Notes: a model not told the origin generated them from the sequence alone. A stretch of DNA of 64,000 nucleotides from Nostoc sp. S13 (GCF_029379315.1 NZ_JAQYWQ010000002.1:91355-155354); one strand, 5' to 3'; numbered from the stretch's first letter, positions 18,174 to 27,424 are shown. Numbers and translations are program-made.

Positions 18174-18297
18174 GGGACTTCCAACAAATAAATTATCCAA
18201 TCTTGTGGGGTGGACATCTTGTCCGCCCTTGGCTACGGGCTTTCGTGTCGCCCACCTCACAAGAAGTAATTGAGTATTTTTTATTTGGAAGTCCCTA
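18172..18297. mobile_element. MITE-like element with AGGGACTTCCAA terminal inverted repeats
   Basis: AGGGACTTCCAA (18173-18184) and its exact reverse complement (18285-18296) form the ends, each flanked by TA/TAA. Inside, TCTTGTGGGGTGG pairs with CCACCTCACAAGA, giving a nested hairpin. At about 125 bp it has no coding capacity and would depend on a transposase elsewhere. The left end supplies the stop codon of the upstream gene. Confidence 0.8.
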
Positions 18298-18562
18298 ACC
18301 AAAATTATTCCCATTACGTGCTACTGTGCCCTGAGACTGAAGTCATAAGCTTACAAATAAAGTCTGCCGAACCAGCATTTTCGGCATTAAGTCCGTGCAG
18401 ATTATAGCCGCAAATTCAGGATACTGAACTTGTTTGGCTGATTAACACAACCTAGTCAACTACAAATACCCACTTTGTCAGTTTGTCTAGTTAAGCTATG
18501 TTTGGTAAATAAAATAAGTAGCCTAGATATCGGCTGTTATTCCACACTTGACATAAAGCATT
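18298..18562. other. Intergenic region, no gene seen
   Basis: The gap between the MITE-like element and the DUF3146 gene. I see no coding frame. The promoter of the downstream gene should lie here. Confidence 0.4.
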
Positions 18563-18826
18563 GTGAGTGCAAAACGTCTGCCAGAAACCATTGCCCATGT
18601 TAGAATTACCCGCCAATCCTGGCAAGATGGCTTCCTTGAAGGTGAAGTGAATGCGGGTGAGTTTGAGTGGCATTTCCAGTGGCATTTTCGCCGGGGAGAA
18701 CTTGCCGTCAAGCCTTCCCAAGGCCGCGCCCTAATCAAAGAACCCCTCGGTCGATTTTTGGAGCAACAAGATTACCAGCTAGAGCCTGGAGGAGACTATG
18801 CTTTTACTATTCGGGCGGAACTTTAA
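18563..18826 (+). CDS. DUF3146-type small cyanobacterial protein
   Basis: An 87-residue soluble protein, which I recognise as DUF3146, a family of unknown function found in cyanobacteria. It is rich in aromatic and basic residues (EWHFQWHFRRGEL) with a conserved GRALIKEPLGRFLEQ core. The start is GTG at 18563, giving MSAKRLPETIAHVRI; no ATG suits. It is convergent with the YqgF-like gene, and the gap between them holds interspersed repeats. Confidence 0.72.
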   Translation: MSAKRLPETIAHVRITRQSWQDGFLEGEVNAGEFEWHFQWHFRRGELAVKPSQGRALIKEPLGRFLEQQDYQLEPGGDYAFTIRAEL

Positions 18827-18879
18827 AAGTTAGGAGCAATGCCGTGAGCAGTTTGGCAGAGCTACCTGTAACACCTGCC

Positions 18880-18982
18880 GTACCCTTGCCTACGGGACGC
18901 CAGGGGCGAACGGGAAGCAAGCTACGCGCAGCGTCTCCAAGAGTTGGGTTAGGAGTTGTGAAGATATTAATTTCCTAACTCT
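18880..18982. repeat. Interspersed repeat and heptamer tract between convergent genes
   Basis: CCTACGGGACGCCAGGGGCG and CTACGCGCAGCGTCTCCAAG belong to the GAGACGCT-type repeat family of this window. They are followed by CTCTTCACTCCTCACTCCTC, a heptamer tract that touches the 3' end of the YqgF-like gene. Confidence 0.65.
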
Positions 18983-19438
18983 TCACTCCTCACTCCTCAT
19001 TGCTGATTTAGTGAGGCGATTTAAGTATCTTTCGATTAAGAGGATAGCAACAATGTCATCTATCGGTCTTGGTGGCTGTCGTAGACCCTTTGGCAATAGT
19101 TTTATTAGCCCTTTGGGGGGATACATCTGCCAATAGCGATCGCGGGCTTCTAAGGTTGTGTAGCGCTCATCCACTAAAATAATACTCAGAGGTTCTGTCA
19201 ATTCCTGATATAATTGCTGTCTCCACTGCTTGGCTGTAGTTTGGTCGCCCATCACCATCAAGGAAATGGGAAACTTTTGACGCAGTGTCTCAATGGTAGC
19301 GATCGCCTCTTTTGCCAGCACGACCTGATGATAATGCAGTTGCCGATCCAGTCCCATCACCGCTAAACCACACTTATCTCGACCTGGATCAAACCCCAAG
19401 ATGACTGGTTGCGTTGGTGAAAATTCACGGAAAGTCAT
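18983..19438 (-). CDS. YqgF/RuvX-like RNase H-fold nuclease
   Basis: About 151 residues with the RNase H fold of the YqgF/RuvX group. VILGFDPGRDKCGLAVMG is the first catalytic strand with its Asp, VMGDQTT the central strand, IILVDERYTTLEAR the third, and RPIDDIVAILLIERYL the final helix with the last Asp. The group includes the pre-16S rRNA nuclease and Holliday-junction resolvases. The cyanobacterial form here is distinct from canonical RuvX. The ATG at 19438 (MTFREF) is favoured because codons upstream are made of an AATTCAAA repeat. It lies downstream of the DUF3084 gene on the same strand and is probably co-transcribed. Confidence 0.82.
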   Translation of the reverse strand: MTFREFSPTQPVILGFDPGRDKCGLAVMGLDRQLHYHQVVLAKEAIATIETLRQKFPISLMVMGDQTTAKQWRQQLYQELTEPLSIILVDERYTTLEARDRYWQMYPPKGLIKLLPKGLRQPPRPIDDIVAILLIERYLNRLTKSAMRSEE

Positions 19439-19475
19439 AATAAATTCAAAATTCAAAATTCAAAATTCAAAATTA
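19439..19475. repeat. AATTCAAA tandem repeat at a start codon
   Basis: Five near-perfect copies of AAATTCA lie directly upstream of the YqgF-like start (minus strand) and provide a false in-frame upstream ATG. Confidence 0.8.
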
Positions 19476-19546
19476 ATAAATACAATTACAGTAAGCATTT
19501 TAGCTACTGTTCAAATATGTTTAAATCTTAGTGTACAAATAACTTT

Positions 19547-21037
19547 TTAAGTACTAAAAATAATTTGTCCGTTGACTATTGCCACTAATTTTACTCTCAA
19601 TGGCCCGGCTGTATAAGTGTCCTCTGCGGCGATCGCTTTGATCTCCAATGGTTGATTATACTGTCTTAATTGGGTGACAAAGCGCAGAAAAGTGCCGTCT
19701 ACTTGCACATTTTCGACGATTCCGGCGTTACGGGCACGAAATTGGGAAGCAGAAATCAGTAGTTCCAGGCGCTGCTGTAACTGATAGGATGTCATGGTTT
19801 TGGAATCGGTAGTAGTTGTCGCCAGCACTGCGCCTCCCGAAAAAACCAACTGATTCCGGGCTGTATCGGCGAAAAACTCTATTTGCTTTTCTCCCCTGAC
19901 GTAATTACCAGCTGAAGAAATTCGCATCACGTATTCTTGACCATCGCCAATCTGGTTGCTCAATTGGTCAACCCGATCCTGGGTCACGTGCAGTAGCTTT
20001 ACATTTGCAGGATTTGCACCCGGCTCACTTAATTCCAGGTTGGCGTTGCGATTGGCTTCTTGTAAAAGTTGTACCACTGCCTGACGAGCAGCACCAGGTT
20101 GGGTAACACGAATTACCCCAGCAGACAGAACTTGACCACGAACTAAGGCTAGCTTACCCAAACGCAGGTCGCGATAGGACTGATAATATTTTTCTAGCCT
20201 TGCAACTTCCAGTTCTAGTTGCTCCTGTTGTCCTTCCAATTCTTTGAGGCGCGATTCCCGCGTGGCAATCACTTGCTCTCGCGCTGTAATTTCTAGATTA
20301 CGCTTTTGAATCAGTTGATCGAGTTGGGCAATTTTTTGATCACGCTGTTCTATGACTTCTTGGCGGTTAGCGAGTTCGCGATCGCGTTTTTCAATAGCTG
20401 TTTTAGCATCGCCAATGGCTTTTTTAGCTTCAGCATACAGGCGTTGACGTTCTGTCTTCAGTAGCTCAACTGCCGCCTGTAGCTGCTTTCTCTGATTATA
20501 TACACTTTGGAGTTCAGCTATAGCTTTTTGGTACTGAGTTACAACCTGATCTAGCTGACCTTGAGTGCGTTGGAGTTGAGTTTGAGTTTGGGCTTGTTGA
20601 CTAATGGTGCGGTTTAACTGAGCTTGTGTTTGGAGTTGTTTGGCATTCGCCGCCTGCAAGGATTGATTAATTACCTGCAAGTCTTGTTGTGCCTTTGCTT
20701 GGGCAATTCTTGCTTGATTTAGCTCACTCTCGACCTGACTTTTCTGAGTTTCTGCGGTTTTTAGTTGTTCCCGCTTCTGTCTGAGGTCTGTTTGAATATC
20801 CTCTAACTCAAAGACTCCCTTTCGCAAGCCTTCGTCGGCAGCGAATAAAATCCCCAATGTTGATGCTGAAATCAAACCACCCGTAAAAATCGTTACCAGT
20901 ATAGCAGTGTTTTTCGGACGGAGATTAAAAAGTGAGAGGCGGGCTTTGCCAACTCGTGTGCCGATGCGATCGCCCACGGTGGCAATTACGCCTCCCAGAA
21001 TTAAAATTGCTGCGATGAGGATGTATCCGGTGGTCAT
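19547..21037 (-). CDS. DUF3084 coiled-coil membrane protein
   Basis: A 496-residue protein of the cyanobacterial DUF3084 family. Two N-terminal hydrophobic segments (TGYILIAAILILGGVIATVG and AILVTIFTGGLISASTLGI) anchor it. Residues 75-285 form a long coiled coil with heptads rich in Gln, Glu, Leu and Arg. A globular C-terminal domain follows, ending LRVKLVAIVNGQIIFST. The function is unknown; the shape suggests an envelope or structural role. It sits just upstream of the YqgF-like gene, a pairing I believe is conserved in Nostoc-type genomes. Confidence 0.88.
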   Translation of the reverse strand: MTTGYILIAAILILGGVIATVGDRIGTRVGKARLSLFNLRPKNTAILVTIFTGGLISASTLGILFAADEGLRKGVFELEDIQTDLRQKREQLKTAETQKSQVESELNQARIAQAKAQQDLQVINQSLQAANAKQLQTQAQLNRTISQQAQTQTQLQRTQGQLDQVVTQYQKAIAELQSVYNQRKQLQAAVELLKTERQRLYAEAKKAIGDAKTAIEKRDRELANRQEVIEQRDQKIAQLDQLIQKRNLEITAREQVIATRESRLKELEGQQEQLELEVARLEKYYQSYRDLRLGKLALVRGQVLSAGVIRVTQPGAARQAVVQLLQEANRNANLELSEPGANPANVKLLHVTQDRVDQLSNQIGDGQEYVMRISSAGNYVRGEKQIEFFADTARNQLVFSGGAVLATTTTDSKTMTSYQLQQRLELLISASQFRARNAGIVENVQVDGTFLRFVTQLRQYNQPLEIKAIAAEDTYTAGPLRVKLVAIVNGQIIFST

Positions 21038-21205
21038 CTTTAGCTACCGAAATCCTTCCAGATACAGCCTACTACTTTTAAGCATTGTCTGTGGAGAAGT
21101 GGAAATTGACAATAGCTGAAATTACTCAATTTTAGATTTACCTCTAGCTATTAGTGTCATCTTTCAAAACACAACACGGGCCGACTCCCCTTTCTCCAAT
21201 TGTTT

Positions 21206-21877
21206 TTATGTGAACTGCCTACTTAAAGTAACAGGTTTATGCACAGTAATCTTCTTTTTGTGGATAGAAATCATCTTTTTTTCACGCAAATCTCCTAGTA
21301 GCCTAGTGACGGTAACACGAGTTGAACCAATTGCCTCTGCGATCGCTTGATGAGATAACTTCAGATCAATTGTGATCCCATCTGCACAAGGAACCCCAAA
21401 ATCCCGACAAAGAATTAACAAAAAACTTACCAACCTAGAACCCATATCTCGGTGAGCGAGAGTTTCAATCATCATCTCTGTTTGTAAAATGCGCGAAGAC
21501 AGACCCCGCAGCATTAACATTGATAATTCTGGATTTTCCTTGAGTGCTTGCTCCACCTGTTCAATTGGCGCTGACAGTAATTCCACAGGAGTAAATGCAA
21601 CCGCATGGTAAAACCGATCAGACTTATTTCCTGTCAGCAATGACAATACACCAAAAACACTATTTTCCCGCAGTAACGCTACCGTTATTTCCTCTCCTGC
21701 CTCGTACACCCTGGAAAGTTTAACAGCACCTTTCAAAAGAAAATAAACTCGTTCGGCAGGATCTCCAGGAAAAAAGATCGTTTTATTGCGTTCAAACGTT
21801 TCCACAACTGGCGGAAACGCCCCGGTCGCCATCTGACGAAATACATTTGCTAGGGCTTTATCTTGTGTCACGATCAT
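21206..21877 (-). CDS. ntcA: Global nitrogen regulator NtcA
   Basis: A 223-residue Crp-family regulator, the exact usual NtcA length when started at ATG 21877 ([15 protein letters not shown]). The beta barrel contains [18 protein letters not shown] and the effector region for 2-oxoglutarate. The dimer helix runs through [20 protein letters not shown]. The HTH, with recognition helix [16 protein letters not shown], binds GTAN8TAC sites. NtcA activates nitrogen assimilation and heterocyst differentiation genes when 2-oxoglutarate is high, together with PipX. It is divergent from fabI across a 379-base gap. Identification is very firm from near-invariant motifs. Confidence 0.98.
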
Positions 21878-21916
21878 CTCCCTTCCCCTACCCAATGCCG
21901 GAAAAACAAAAACTGA

Positions 21917-21930
21917 TTACCTAAGAATAC
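21917..21930 (-). promoter_or_regulatory. Candidate NtcA-binding site upstream of ntcA
   Basis: On the plus strand TTA-N8-TAC matches the palindrome GTA-N8-TAC with one mismatch; on the minus strand it reads GTATTCTTAGGTAA. It lies 40 bases before the ntcA start codon, within reach for autoregulation, which is known for ntcA in heterocystous cyanobacteria. One mismatch and the closeness to the start keep confidence low. Confidence 0.3.
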
Positions 21931-22256
21931 ACCCGAAAAAAGAATAAAGCACCGTCAACCTTTCTGTACTTTCCTATACTCAAACTAATCTCTTCATAAC
22001 TCTTTGTTTATAATGATACATAATTGTTGATCCTTTCAGCTATTAATTGTTGATAAGTAGTTATAATCGCTGTATTTAAAAGGTTTTTTGAAGAACAAAT
22101 AAAGATATCTTGAGAATATCTTTAGGAAAAATCAAGATTTTTGTCACAGCAAACACTCTTACCAATATTCATTTTTGCAAATCCTGCGTAAAACAAAGAC
22201 AAAACGTGCCTCAGATTCTAGTATGCTCCTAATGATCGATCGCATTAAGAATTTAT

Positions 22257-23033
22257 ATGCTAAATCTGACTGGAAAAAATGCCCTTGTTACAGGTATTGC
22301 CAATAACCGCTCGATCGCCTGGGGCATCGCCCAACAGCTGCACAAAGCTGGAGCAAACCTGGGTATTACCTATCTGCCGGATGAACGCGGCAAGATGGAA
22401 AAAAAAGTCGCGGAGTTAGTAGAACCCCTCAACCCCAGCTTATTTCTTCCCTGTAATGTCCAAAATGATCAACAGATTCAATCTACCTTTGAAACAATCC
22501 GCGCTCAGTGGGGGAAGTTAGACATCCTCATCCATTGTCTGGCCTTTGCCAGCAAAGACGATTTAACTGGAGATTTTAGCCAAACCTCTCGTTCCGGCTT
22601 CAACACGGCCTTAGAAATCAGTACCTACTCTCTGGTGCAGTTAAGTAGTGCAGCCAAACCTTTGATGACAGAGGGAGGTAGTATCGTCACCCTCACATTT
22701 TTAGGCGGTGTCAAGGCAATCCCTAACTATAATGTTATGGGAGTTGCCAAAGCGGGGTTAGAAATGAGTGTGCGTTACCTGGCTGCTGAACTAGGGCCGC
22801 AAAATATCCGCGTCAATGCCATTTCCGCAGGCCCCATCCGCACCTTAGCATCTTCAGCAGTGGGCGGAATTTTGGATATGATTCATCATGTAGAACAAGT
22901 AGCTCCCCTACGACGCACCGTCACTCAGTTAGAAGTGGGCAACGCTGCGGCTTTCTTGTGTAGTGATTTGTCCAGTGGCATTACCGGACAAGTTCTATAT
23001 GTAGATGCAGGATATGAAATTATGGGAATGTAA
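22257..23033 (+). CDS. fabI: Enoyl-[acyl-carrier-protein] reductase (NADH), FabI
   Basis: A 258-residue short-chain dehydrogenase-fold enzyme carrying out the last step of each fatty-acid elongation cycle. GKNALVTGIANNRSIAWGIA is the FabI nucleotide-binding motif with its characteristic Ser-Ile. The catalytic Tyr and Lys are spaced as in FabI (YNVMGVAKAGLEM, Y-x6-K), and ISAGPIRTLASS is the substrate flap. It lies upstream of hisB with a heptamer repeat between them. Essential housekeeping enzyme; the call is firm. Confidence 0.97.
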   Translation: MLNLTGKNALVTGIANNRSIAWGIAQQLHKAGANLGITYLPDERGKMEKKVAELVEPLNPSLFLPCNVQNDQQIQSTFETIRAQWGKLDILIHCLAFASKDDLTGDFSQTSRSGFNTALEISTYSLVQLSSAAKPLMTEGGSIVTLTFLGGVKAIPNYNVMGVAKAGLEMSVRYLAAELGPQNIRVNAISAGPIRTLASSAVGGILDMIHHVEQVAPLRRTVTQLEVGNAAAFLCSDLSSGITGQVLYVDAGYEIMGM

Positions 23034-23040
23034 GATAATT

Positions 23041-23148
23041 TGGGCATGGGGCATTGGGCATGGGGCATTGAGCATTGAGTATTAGTAAAATTCTTCCCCA
23101 TTCCTCATTTCCCATGCCCTATGCCCTATGCCCTATGCCCCATTCCCT
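23041..23148. repeat. Heptamer tandem repeat (GGGCATT / ATGCCCT)
   Basis: Runs of GGGCATTGGGCATG are followed by CCCTATGCCCTATGCCCTAT, the complementary orientation, so the tract can form a hairpin. It extends right up to the hisB ATG and creates a spurious upstream in-frame ATG. Confidence 0.88.
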
Positions 23149-23784
23149 ATGCAAATTAGCAAAGTTAATTCAAACTACGACCAGTCAACTAAAACCCCTC
23201 GGATTGCCACTGTTTACCGCACCACTGGTGAAACTGATGTGCAAGTTACCATCAACCTGGATGGTAGAGGAACTTGTACAGCAGCAACAGGTGTTCCGTT
23301 TTTGAATCACATGTTGCATCAAATTGCCTCCCACGGGCTGATTGATATAGATGTCCAAGCCAAGGGAGACTGGGAAATTGATGACCATCACACCAATGAA
23401 GATGTAGGCATTACCTTAGGGCAAGCTTTGAACCAAGCACTAGGCGACAGAAAAGGCATTGTCCGTTTTGGTAATTTTCTTGCACCACTAGATGAAGCTT
23501 TAGTTCAGGTAGCGCTAGACTTTTCTGGACGTCCTCACCTCAGCTACGGTTTACAAATTCCTACTCAACGGGTAGGAACCTATGACACGCAGTTAGTGCG
23601 AGAATTCTTTGTGGCACTCGTCAACCATAGCCAAATGACACTGCACATTCGGCAACTGGATGGCATTAATTCCCATCACATTATTGAAGCAACATTTAAG
23701 GCGTTTGCGAGGGCAACGCGGCTGGCGGTGGAAATCGACCGCCGTCGTGCTGGCGTGATTCCCAGTTCTAAGGGCGTCTTGTAG
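23149..23784 (+). CDS. hisB: Imidazoleglycerol-phosphate dehydratase
   Basis: A 211-residue enzyme of histidine biosynthesis that dehydrates imidazole glycerol phosphate to imidazole acetol phosphate. The paired manganese-binding motifs are visible as [13 protein letters not shown] with [11 protein letters not shown], and [15 protein letters not shown] with [15 protein letters not shown]. It is the monofunctional form without a phosphatase domain, as usual in cyanobacteria. I start it at ATG 23149 ([11 protein letters not shown]), because the earlier in-frame ATG lies in the heptamer repeat. Confidence 0.97.
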   Translation: MQISKVNSNYDQSTKTPRIATVYRTTGETDVQVTINLDGRGTCTAATGVPFLNHMLHQIASHGLIDIDVQAKGDWEIDDHHTNEDVGITLGQALNQALGDRKGIVRFGNFLAPLDEALVQVALDFSGRPHLSYGLQIPTQRVGTYDTQLVREFFVALVNHSQMTLHIRQLDGINSHHIIEATFKAFARATRLAVEIDRRRAGVIPSSKGVL

Positions 23785-23821
23785 AAGGTAAGCAACAGGG
23801 GAAGCAGGGGGATATGAGGAA

Positions 23822-23868
23822 GAGAAAACTCCTAACTCCTAACTCCTAACTCCTACCTCCTAACTTAC
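23822..23868. repeat. CTAACTC heptamer tandem repeat
   Basis: At least four adjacent copies of AACTCCT-type heptamers lie between hisB and the ABC ATPase gene. Confidence 0.85.
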
Positions 23869-23968
23869 TCTGTTTGCGATAATTGACACATCAGGTGGTG
23901 ATGGTTATTATCAACCTACCGGGTAACTTGTAATTAATGCCAAGTTGGTAAATGGTGATTTAACCGAG

Positions 23969-24952
23969 ATGAAGTCTGTTGCAAATGACCCTGATTCTGA
24001 ACTTAATACGGCCGATACTCCGCCAGTAGTTTTAACTTCTGAGTTGCGAAAAGTCTATCGCACTGGTTTTTGGCTAAATCAAAAAGTCCTATCTCTCAAA
24101 AACTGTTCTTTAACAGTTTATAAAGGCGAAACCTTTGGGTTGCTGGGGCCAAATGGTGCAGGTAAAACCACCCTTTTAAAATTGTTGCTGGGAATTATTC
24201 GTCCTACCTCTGGACGGGGATTATTATTAGGTAAACCCATAGGCGATCGCAGTGTTAAGCAACATATCGGCTATCTGGCCGAAAATCCCTATTTGTATGA
24301 CTATCTCACCGGGTGGGAATTTTTGCAGCTAGCAGCTGGACTATTTCAAATTCCCAAAAGTGTACAACGCCAACGCATTCCCCAACTGCTGGAATTAGTG
24401 GGTTTATCGCAAGCCGATGCCAGCAAAAAGCTCCTGCGCCGCTATTCTAAAGGAATGCTACAACGTGTAGGCATGGCACAGGCGCTAATTAACGAGCCAA
24501 ATTTGGTTTTTCTCGATGAACCAATGTCTGGTCTTGATCCTGTAGGACGCTACCAAATGCGGGAAATTATCCTGGCGCTAAAAGCCGCTGGTAAGACGAT
24601 TTTTTTCAACAGCCACATTCTTAGTGAAGTAGAACAGATTTGCGATCGCATTGCCATCCTCGCTCAAGGTGAACTAATTTGCTCTGGTTCGCTCAATGAA
24701 CTCTTAGGCGGAGAAAACACATATCACGTTAAAGGTCAAGGTGGTGACTGGGAAATTCTCAAAAAATGGATACCCACTCTCAGATTTGAGCCTGATGGTT
24801 CCTGGCAAGGTACACTACAAGATGATTCTTATGATTTCCTCGCCAGTCTTCGGCTCATGGAAGGTAAAATTATTGCGATGAATTTGTCCCGTCACTCCCT
24901 AGAAGAATTTTTTATTCAACAAATCCAAAGAAAAAATAACTCACTCAATTAG
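23969..24952 (+). CDS. ABC transporter ATP-binding protein
   Basis: A 327-residue ATPase. Walker A is GPNGAGKTT, the Q-loop region is IGYLAENPYLYDYLTG, the signature is YSKGMLQRVGMAQ, Walker B is LVFLDEPMSGLD and the switch His is in NSHILSEVEQ. The layout and long C-terminal extension match DrrA/CcmA-like exporters and gliding-motility-type ATPases. No permease is adjacent, so the partner must be elsewhere. ATG 23969 (MKSVANDPDSEL) is preferred to an upstream TTG. Its last bases overlap an antisense coding remnant. Confidence 0.88.
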   Translation: MKSVANDPDSELNTADTPPVVLTSELRKVYRTGFWLNQKVLSLKNCSLTVYKGETFGLLGPNGAGKTTLLKLLLGIIRPTSGRGLLLGKPIGDRSVKQHIGYLAENPYLYDYLTGWEFLQLAAGLFQIPKSVQRQRIPQLLELVGLSQADASKKLLRRYSKGMLQRVGMAQALINEPNLVFLDEPMSGLDPVGRYQMREIILALKAAGKTIFFNSHILSEVEQICDRIAILAQGELICSGSLNELLGGENTYHVKGQGGDWEILKKWIPTLRFEPDGSWQGTLQDDSYDFLASLRLMEGKIIAMNLSRHSLEEFFIQQIQRKNNSLN

Positions 24953-25099
24953 TCTTCTTGCTTCTTGCCAAAGAGTAAATTGTGAGTTATGTTGAGGAAC
25001 AAAATCCAAAAGTTCTGCCTTTTTGAGTTGATCTTTTTCAACGCAAACCCACACAAAATCAAATTCCGATCTCTTATTAAGGTTATTTGTCTTTATTGG
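24941..25099 (-). pseudogene. C-terminal remnant of an unidentified gene
   Basis: The minus strand is open from 25099 to a stop at 24941-24943 and reads as plausible protein (KRSEFDFVWVCVEKDQLKKA, then ELLDFVPQHNSQFTLWQEAR), but it has no start codon. The composition looks like real coding sequence rather than chance. It overlaps the 3' end of the ABC gene by 12 bases. The ancestral family is unknown to me. Confidence 0.4.
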
Positions 25100-25178
25100 T
25101 TAACAGAAAATTTATTGTATAAACTGCGTTTAGTTGCGTAAATTCTATATTTTTTGATAATTGCTCTATTTCAGCAGC

Positions 25179-25195
25179 GTTAACTTTAAGTTAAC
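25179..25195. promoter_or_regulatory. Palindrome upstream of the exporter gene
   Basis: GTTAACTT-T-AAGTTAAC is a perfect 8-1-8 inverted repeat about 160 bases before the Wza-like start codon. Its position and symmetry suit an operator or a hairpin, but no factor is identified. Confidence 0.3.
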
Positions 25196-25353
25196 TTCAC
25201 TAAAAGTTCAAATTCAATAAACAAATTTCCTCCGGAAAATCACACTTTTCGAGGAAAATAAGAGTGTCGGGGAACTTGAATACTTAGGTATAGTCAAAAT
25301 AAAAATGTTTAGACAGTACTTTATTGATTGTAGTTTCAGAGTCTCAGGTAAAT

Positions 25354-26829
25354 ATGCTTAACACAAGTTTGTTTAAATTTCTAACTCAGCCAGTTGTGGG
25401 TGTGGCTTTGTTAAGTGCTGTCAATGTCGCTGTGCCATCTGTCAGTCTAGCTCAGAGACAACCATTACCAAGAACTACACAAACACCAACCACACCAACA
25501 CAATTAGATACTAATTATTCATTAGGAGGCGGGGATCTCATCCGTGTAAATGTATTTGAAGTCCCCGAATATACAGGTGAATATCAAATTCCGCCAGGTG
25601 GAGCGATCAACCTGCCTTTAATTGGCAGTGTGTCAGTTCTCGGTTTCACAACTGAACAGGCTGCTGACGAAATTGCTAGAAGATATGCTCGCTTCCTCAA
25701 ACGTCCTTTAATCTCAGTCAATTTGTTATCGCCTCGTCCCATCAATATTTTTGTTGCCGGAGAGGTGACACGTCCAGGAGCTTATACTCTGAGCTTGAGC
25801 GGAGGCGCAGGAAACAATCCAGGCGTACAATACCCGACTATATTGGCGGCATTGACAACAGCGCAGGGAGTAACCTTGGCTGCGGATGTGACTCAAGTTC
25901 AATTACGGCGTAAAATAGGACGTTCTTCAGAGCAAGCCGTCACCGTCAATTTGAAGGAACTCATCCAAACAGGCAGATTAACACAGGATATTACCTTGCG
26001 GGATGGAGACACCATAGTTGTGCCAACTGCAACCAACTTCAACGTTGCAGAATCCCGCAATATATTTGCAGCTAACTTTGCCGCCAGCCAAACCACACCC
26101 CGCACAGTCACAATTATTGGTGAAGTTAACCGTCCCGGTTCGTATCTTGTCACCCCAGGCAACACAGATGCTCAAGGGGGCGCAGGCGCAACCACTAACA
26201 GTGGTACTGCCAGTCCCACTGGTCTACCAAATGTGACGCGGGTAATTCAACTAGCTGGGGGAATTACAGCACAGGCTGATGTTCGTAATCTCAAGCTACG
26301 CCGACCGACAAGAACTGGCTCAGAACAAGCTATAGATATTAATCTTTGGCAGCTATTGCAGAGTGGTGATGCCAATCAAGACATCATCGTGCAAGACGGA
26401 GATACGATTGTGATTCCAACGGCAACTGAAATCAACCCCGCAGAAGCCACGCAATTAGCTACCACTACTTTGTCTCCTACATCTATTCAAGTTGGTGTGG
26501 TAGGTGAAGTTAAAAAACCAGGTTTAACACAGGTTCAGCCGAATAGCTCTTTAAATCAAGCTATACTCGCTGCTGGCGGATTTAATGATGCCAGAGCTAG
26601 TAGTAAGGCTGTTGATTTGATTCGCCTCAACCCTAATGGTTCTGTCACTAAACGTATAGTAAAAGTGGATTTCTCCGCCGGGATTAATGAGCAAACTAAT
26701 CCTATACTCCGCAATAATGATGTCGTGGTAGTCAGCCGATCTGGTGCAGCTAGTTTTGGCGATACCGTAGGCACTGTAACTGGACCTCTAGGTATTGTCT
26801 TAAATCTTCTCAACTTGTTCGGACTCTAG
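25354..26829 (+). CDS. Polysaccharide export protein (Wza-like, SLBB domains)
   Basis: A 491-residue exported protein. A signal peptide (residues 1-34, ending SVSLAQ) is followed by a Pro/Thr-rich linker and the Poly_export domain (YSLGGGDLIRVNVFEVPEY). Three SLBB domains begin near NIFVAGEVTRPGAY, TIIGEVNRPGSYLV and GVVGEVKKPGLTQV. In the Wzx/Wzy pathway such proteins form the outer-membrane or periplasmic conduit that partners Wzc. There is no obvious lipobox. I chose ATG 25354 over TTG 25324 because the signal peptide then has normal length. It is the first gene of the exopolysaccharide locus and transcribed opposite to most of it. Confidence 0.9.
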   Translation: MLNTSLFKFLTQPVVGVALLSAVNVAVPSVSLAQRQPLPRTTQTPTTPTQLDTNYSLGGGDLIRVNVFEVPEYTGEYQIPPGGAINLPLIGSVSVLGFTTEQAADEIARRYARFLKRPLISVNLLSPRPINIFVAGEVTRPGAYTLSLSGGAGNNPGVQYPTILAALTTAQGVTLAADVTQVQLRRKIGRSSEQAVTVNLKELIQTGRLTQDITLRDGDTIVVPTATNFNVAESRNIFAANFAASQTTPRTVTIIGEVNRPGSYLVTPGNTDAQGGAGATTNSGTASPTGLPNVTRVIQLAGGITAQADVRNLKLRRPTRTGSEQAIDINLWQLLQSGDANQDIIVQDGDTIVIPTATEINPAEATQLATTTLSPTSIQVGVVGEVKKPGLTQVQPNSSLNQAILAAGGFNDARASSKAVDLIRLNPNGSVTKRIVKVDFSAGINEQTNPILRNNDVVVVSRSGAASFGDTVGTVTGPLGIVLNLLNLFGL

Positions 26830-27155
26830 TTTAAGAGATAGATGTAAATTGGGGACGTTGGTCAACCCTCTTCGTCCCTAAAATTGCACTATCCTGGAAT
26901 CAAAGCTCAATAGTCAAGAGTTAATATCCCTCTTCCATCACTCTCGCTAACTAAAAATCGCAGGTAACTTTTAAACTTTATATATATAAAAAGAATATTG
27001 AAGCCTTTATTTTCTAACAGAATGCTATCAATCATGATTTTTTGGCTAAAAGCCTTGTGCGGTAGCAACTTTGGCTTTATTCTCTACTGAGAGTAATTGC
27101 TTTTGTAAACTTTATTGTAAGTACTCGAATTTATTATGATAATGAGAATATTTTA

Positions 27156-27190
27156 GAAGGCAGAGGCGATAAATACTAGTCTCTGCCTTC
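27156..27190. terminator. Possible hairpin terminator
   Basis: GAAGGCAGAG and CTCTGCCTTC form a perfect 10-base inverted repeat with a 15-base loop. It lies 330 bases after the exporter gene. The trailing sequence is only moderately T-rich, so termination is a guess. Confidence 0.4.
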
Positions 27191-27262
27191 TTCTTGCTGC
27201 TTTAATGATTCTTATTCTCATAAGAATTATTTAAGTAAATTGACTGATTGATAACAGATATA

Positions 27263-27424
27263 CTATCTCACCCGCAGATACCGCGTATACACAGTAGAAT
27301 GATGTCGAATTGGAAATGAGGCCATTTGTACGGTTGCTTGGTGTCCATTAATAGGTAACTCTGGATACTGATAATTTTTCTTCAGTACTTTTACCAGATA
27401 ATTCCTGTTTTGTAGAACACAGGG
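27263..27424 (-). pseudogene. C-terminal remnant of an unidentified gene
   Basis: The minus strand encodes a plausible protein tail (PELPINGHQATVQMASFPIR, HHSTVYTRYLRVR) ending at a stop at 27263-27265, with no start codon. The reading frame is cut upstream next to a GGCAGGA repeat tract, which may have been the site of rearrangement. The family is not recognised. Confidence 0.4.

Noticed and set aside
18172..18297. A full insertion sequence
   Set aside because: The element is about 125 bp, with inverted ends but no transposase frame, so only a MITE-like call is justified.
18667..18978. A 103-codon frame overlapping the DUF3146 gene
   Set aside because: It is an out-of-frame shadow of DUF3146 extending into intergenic repeats.
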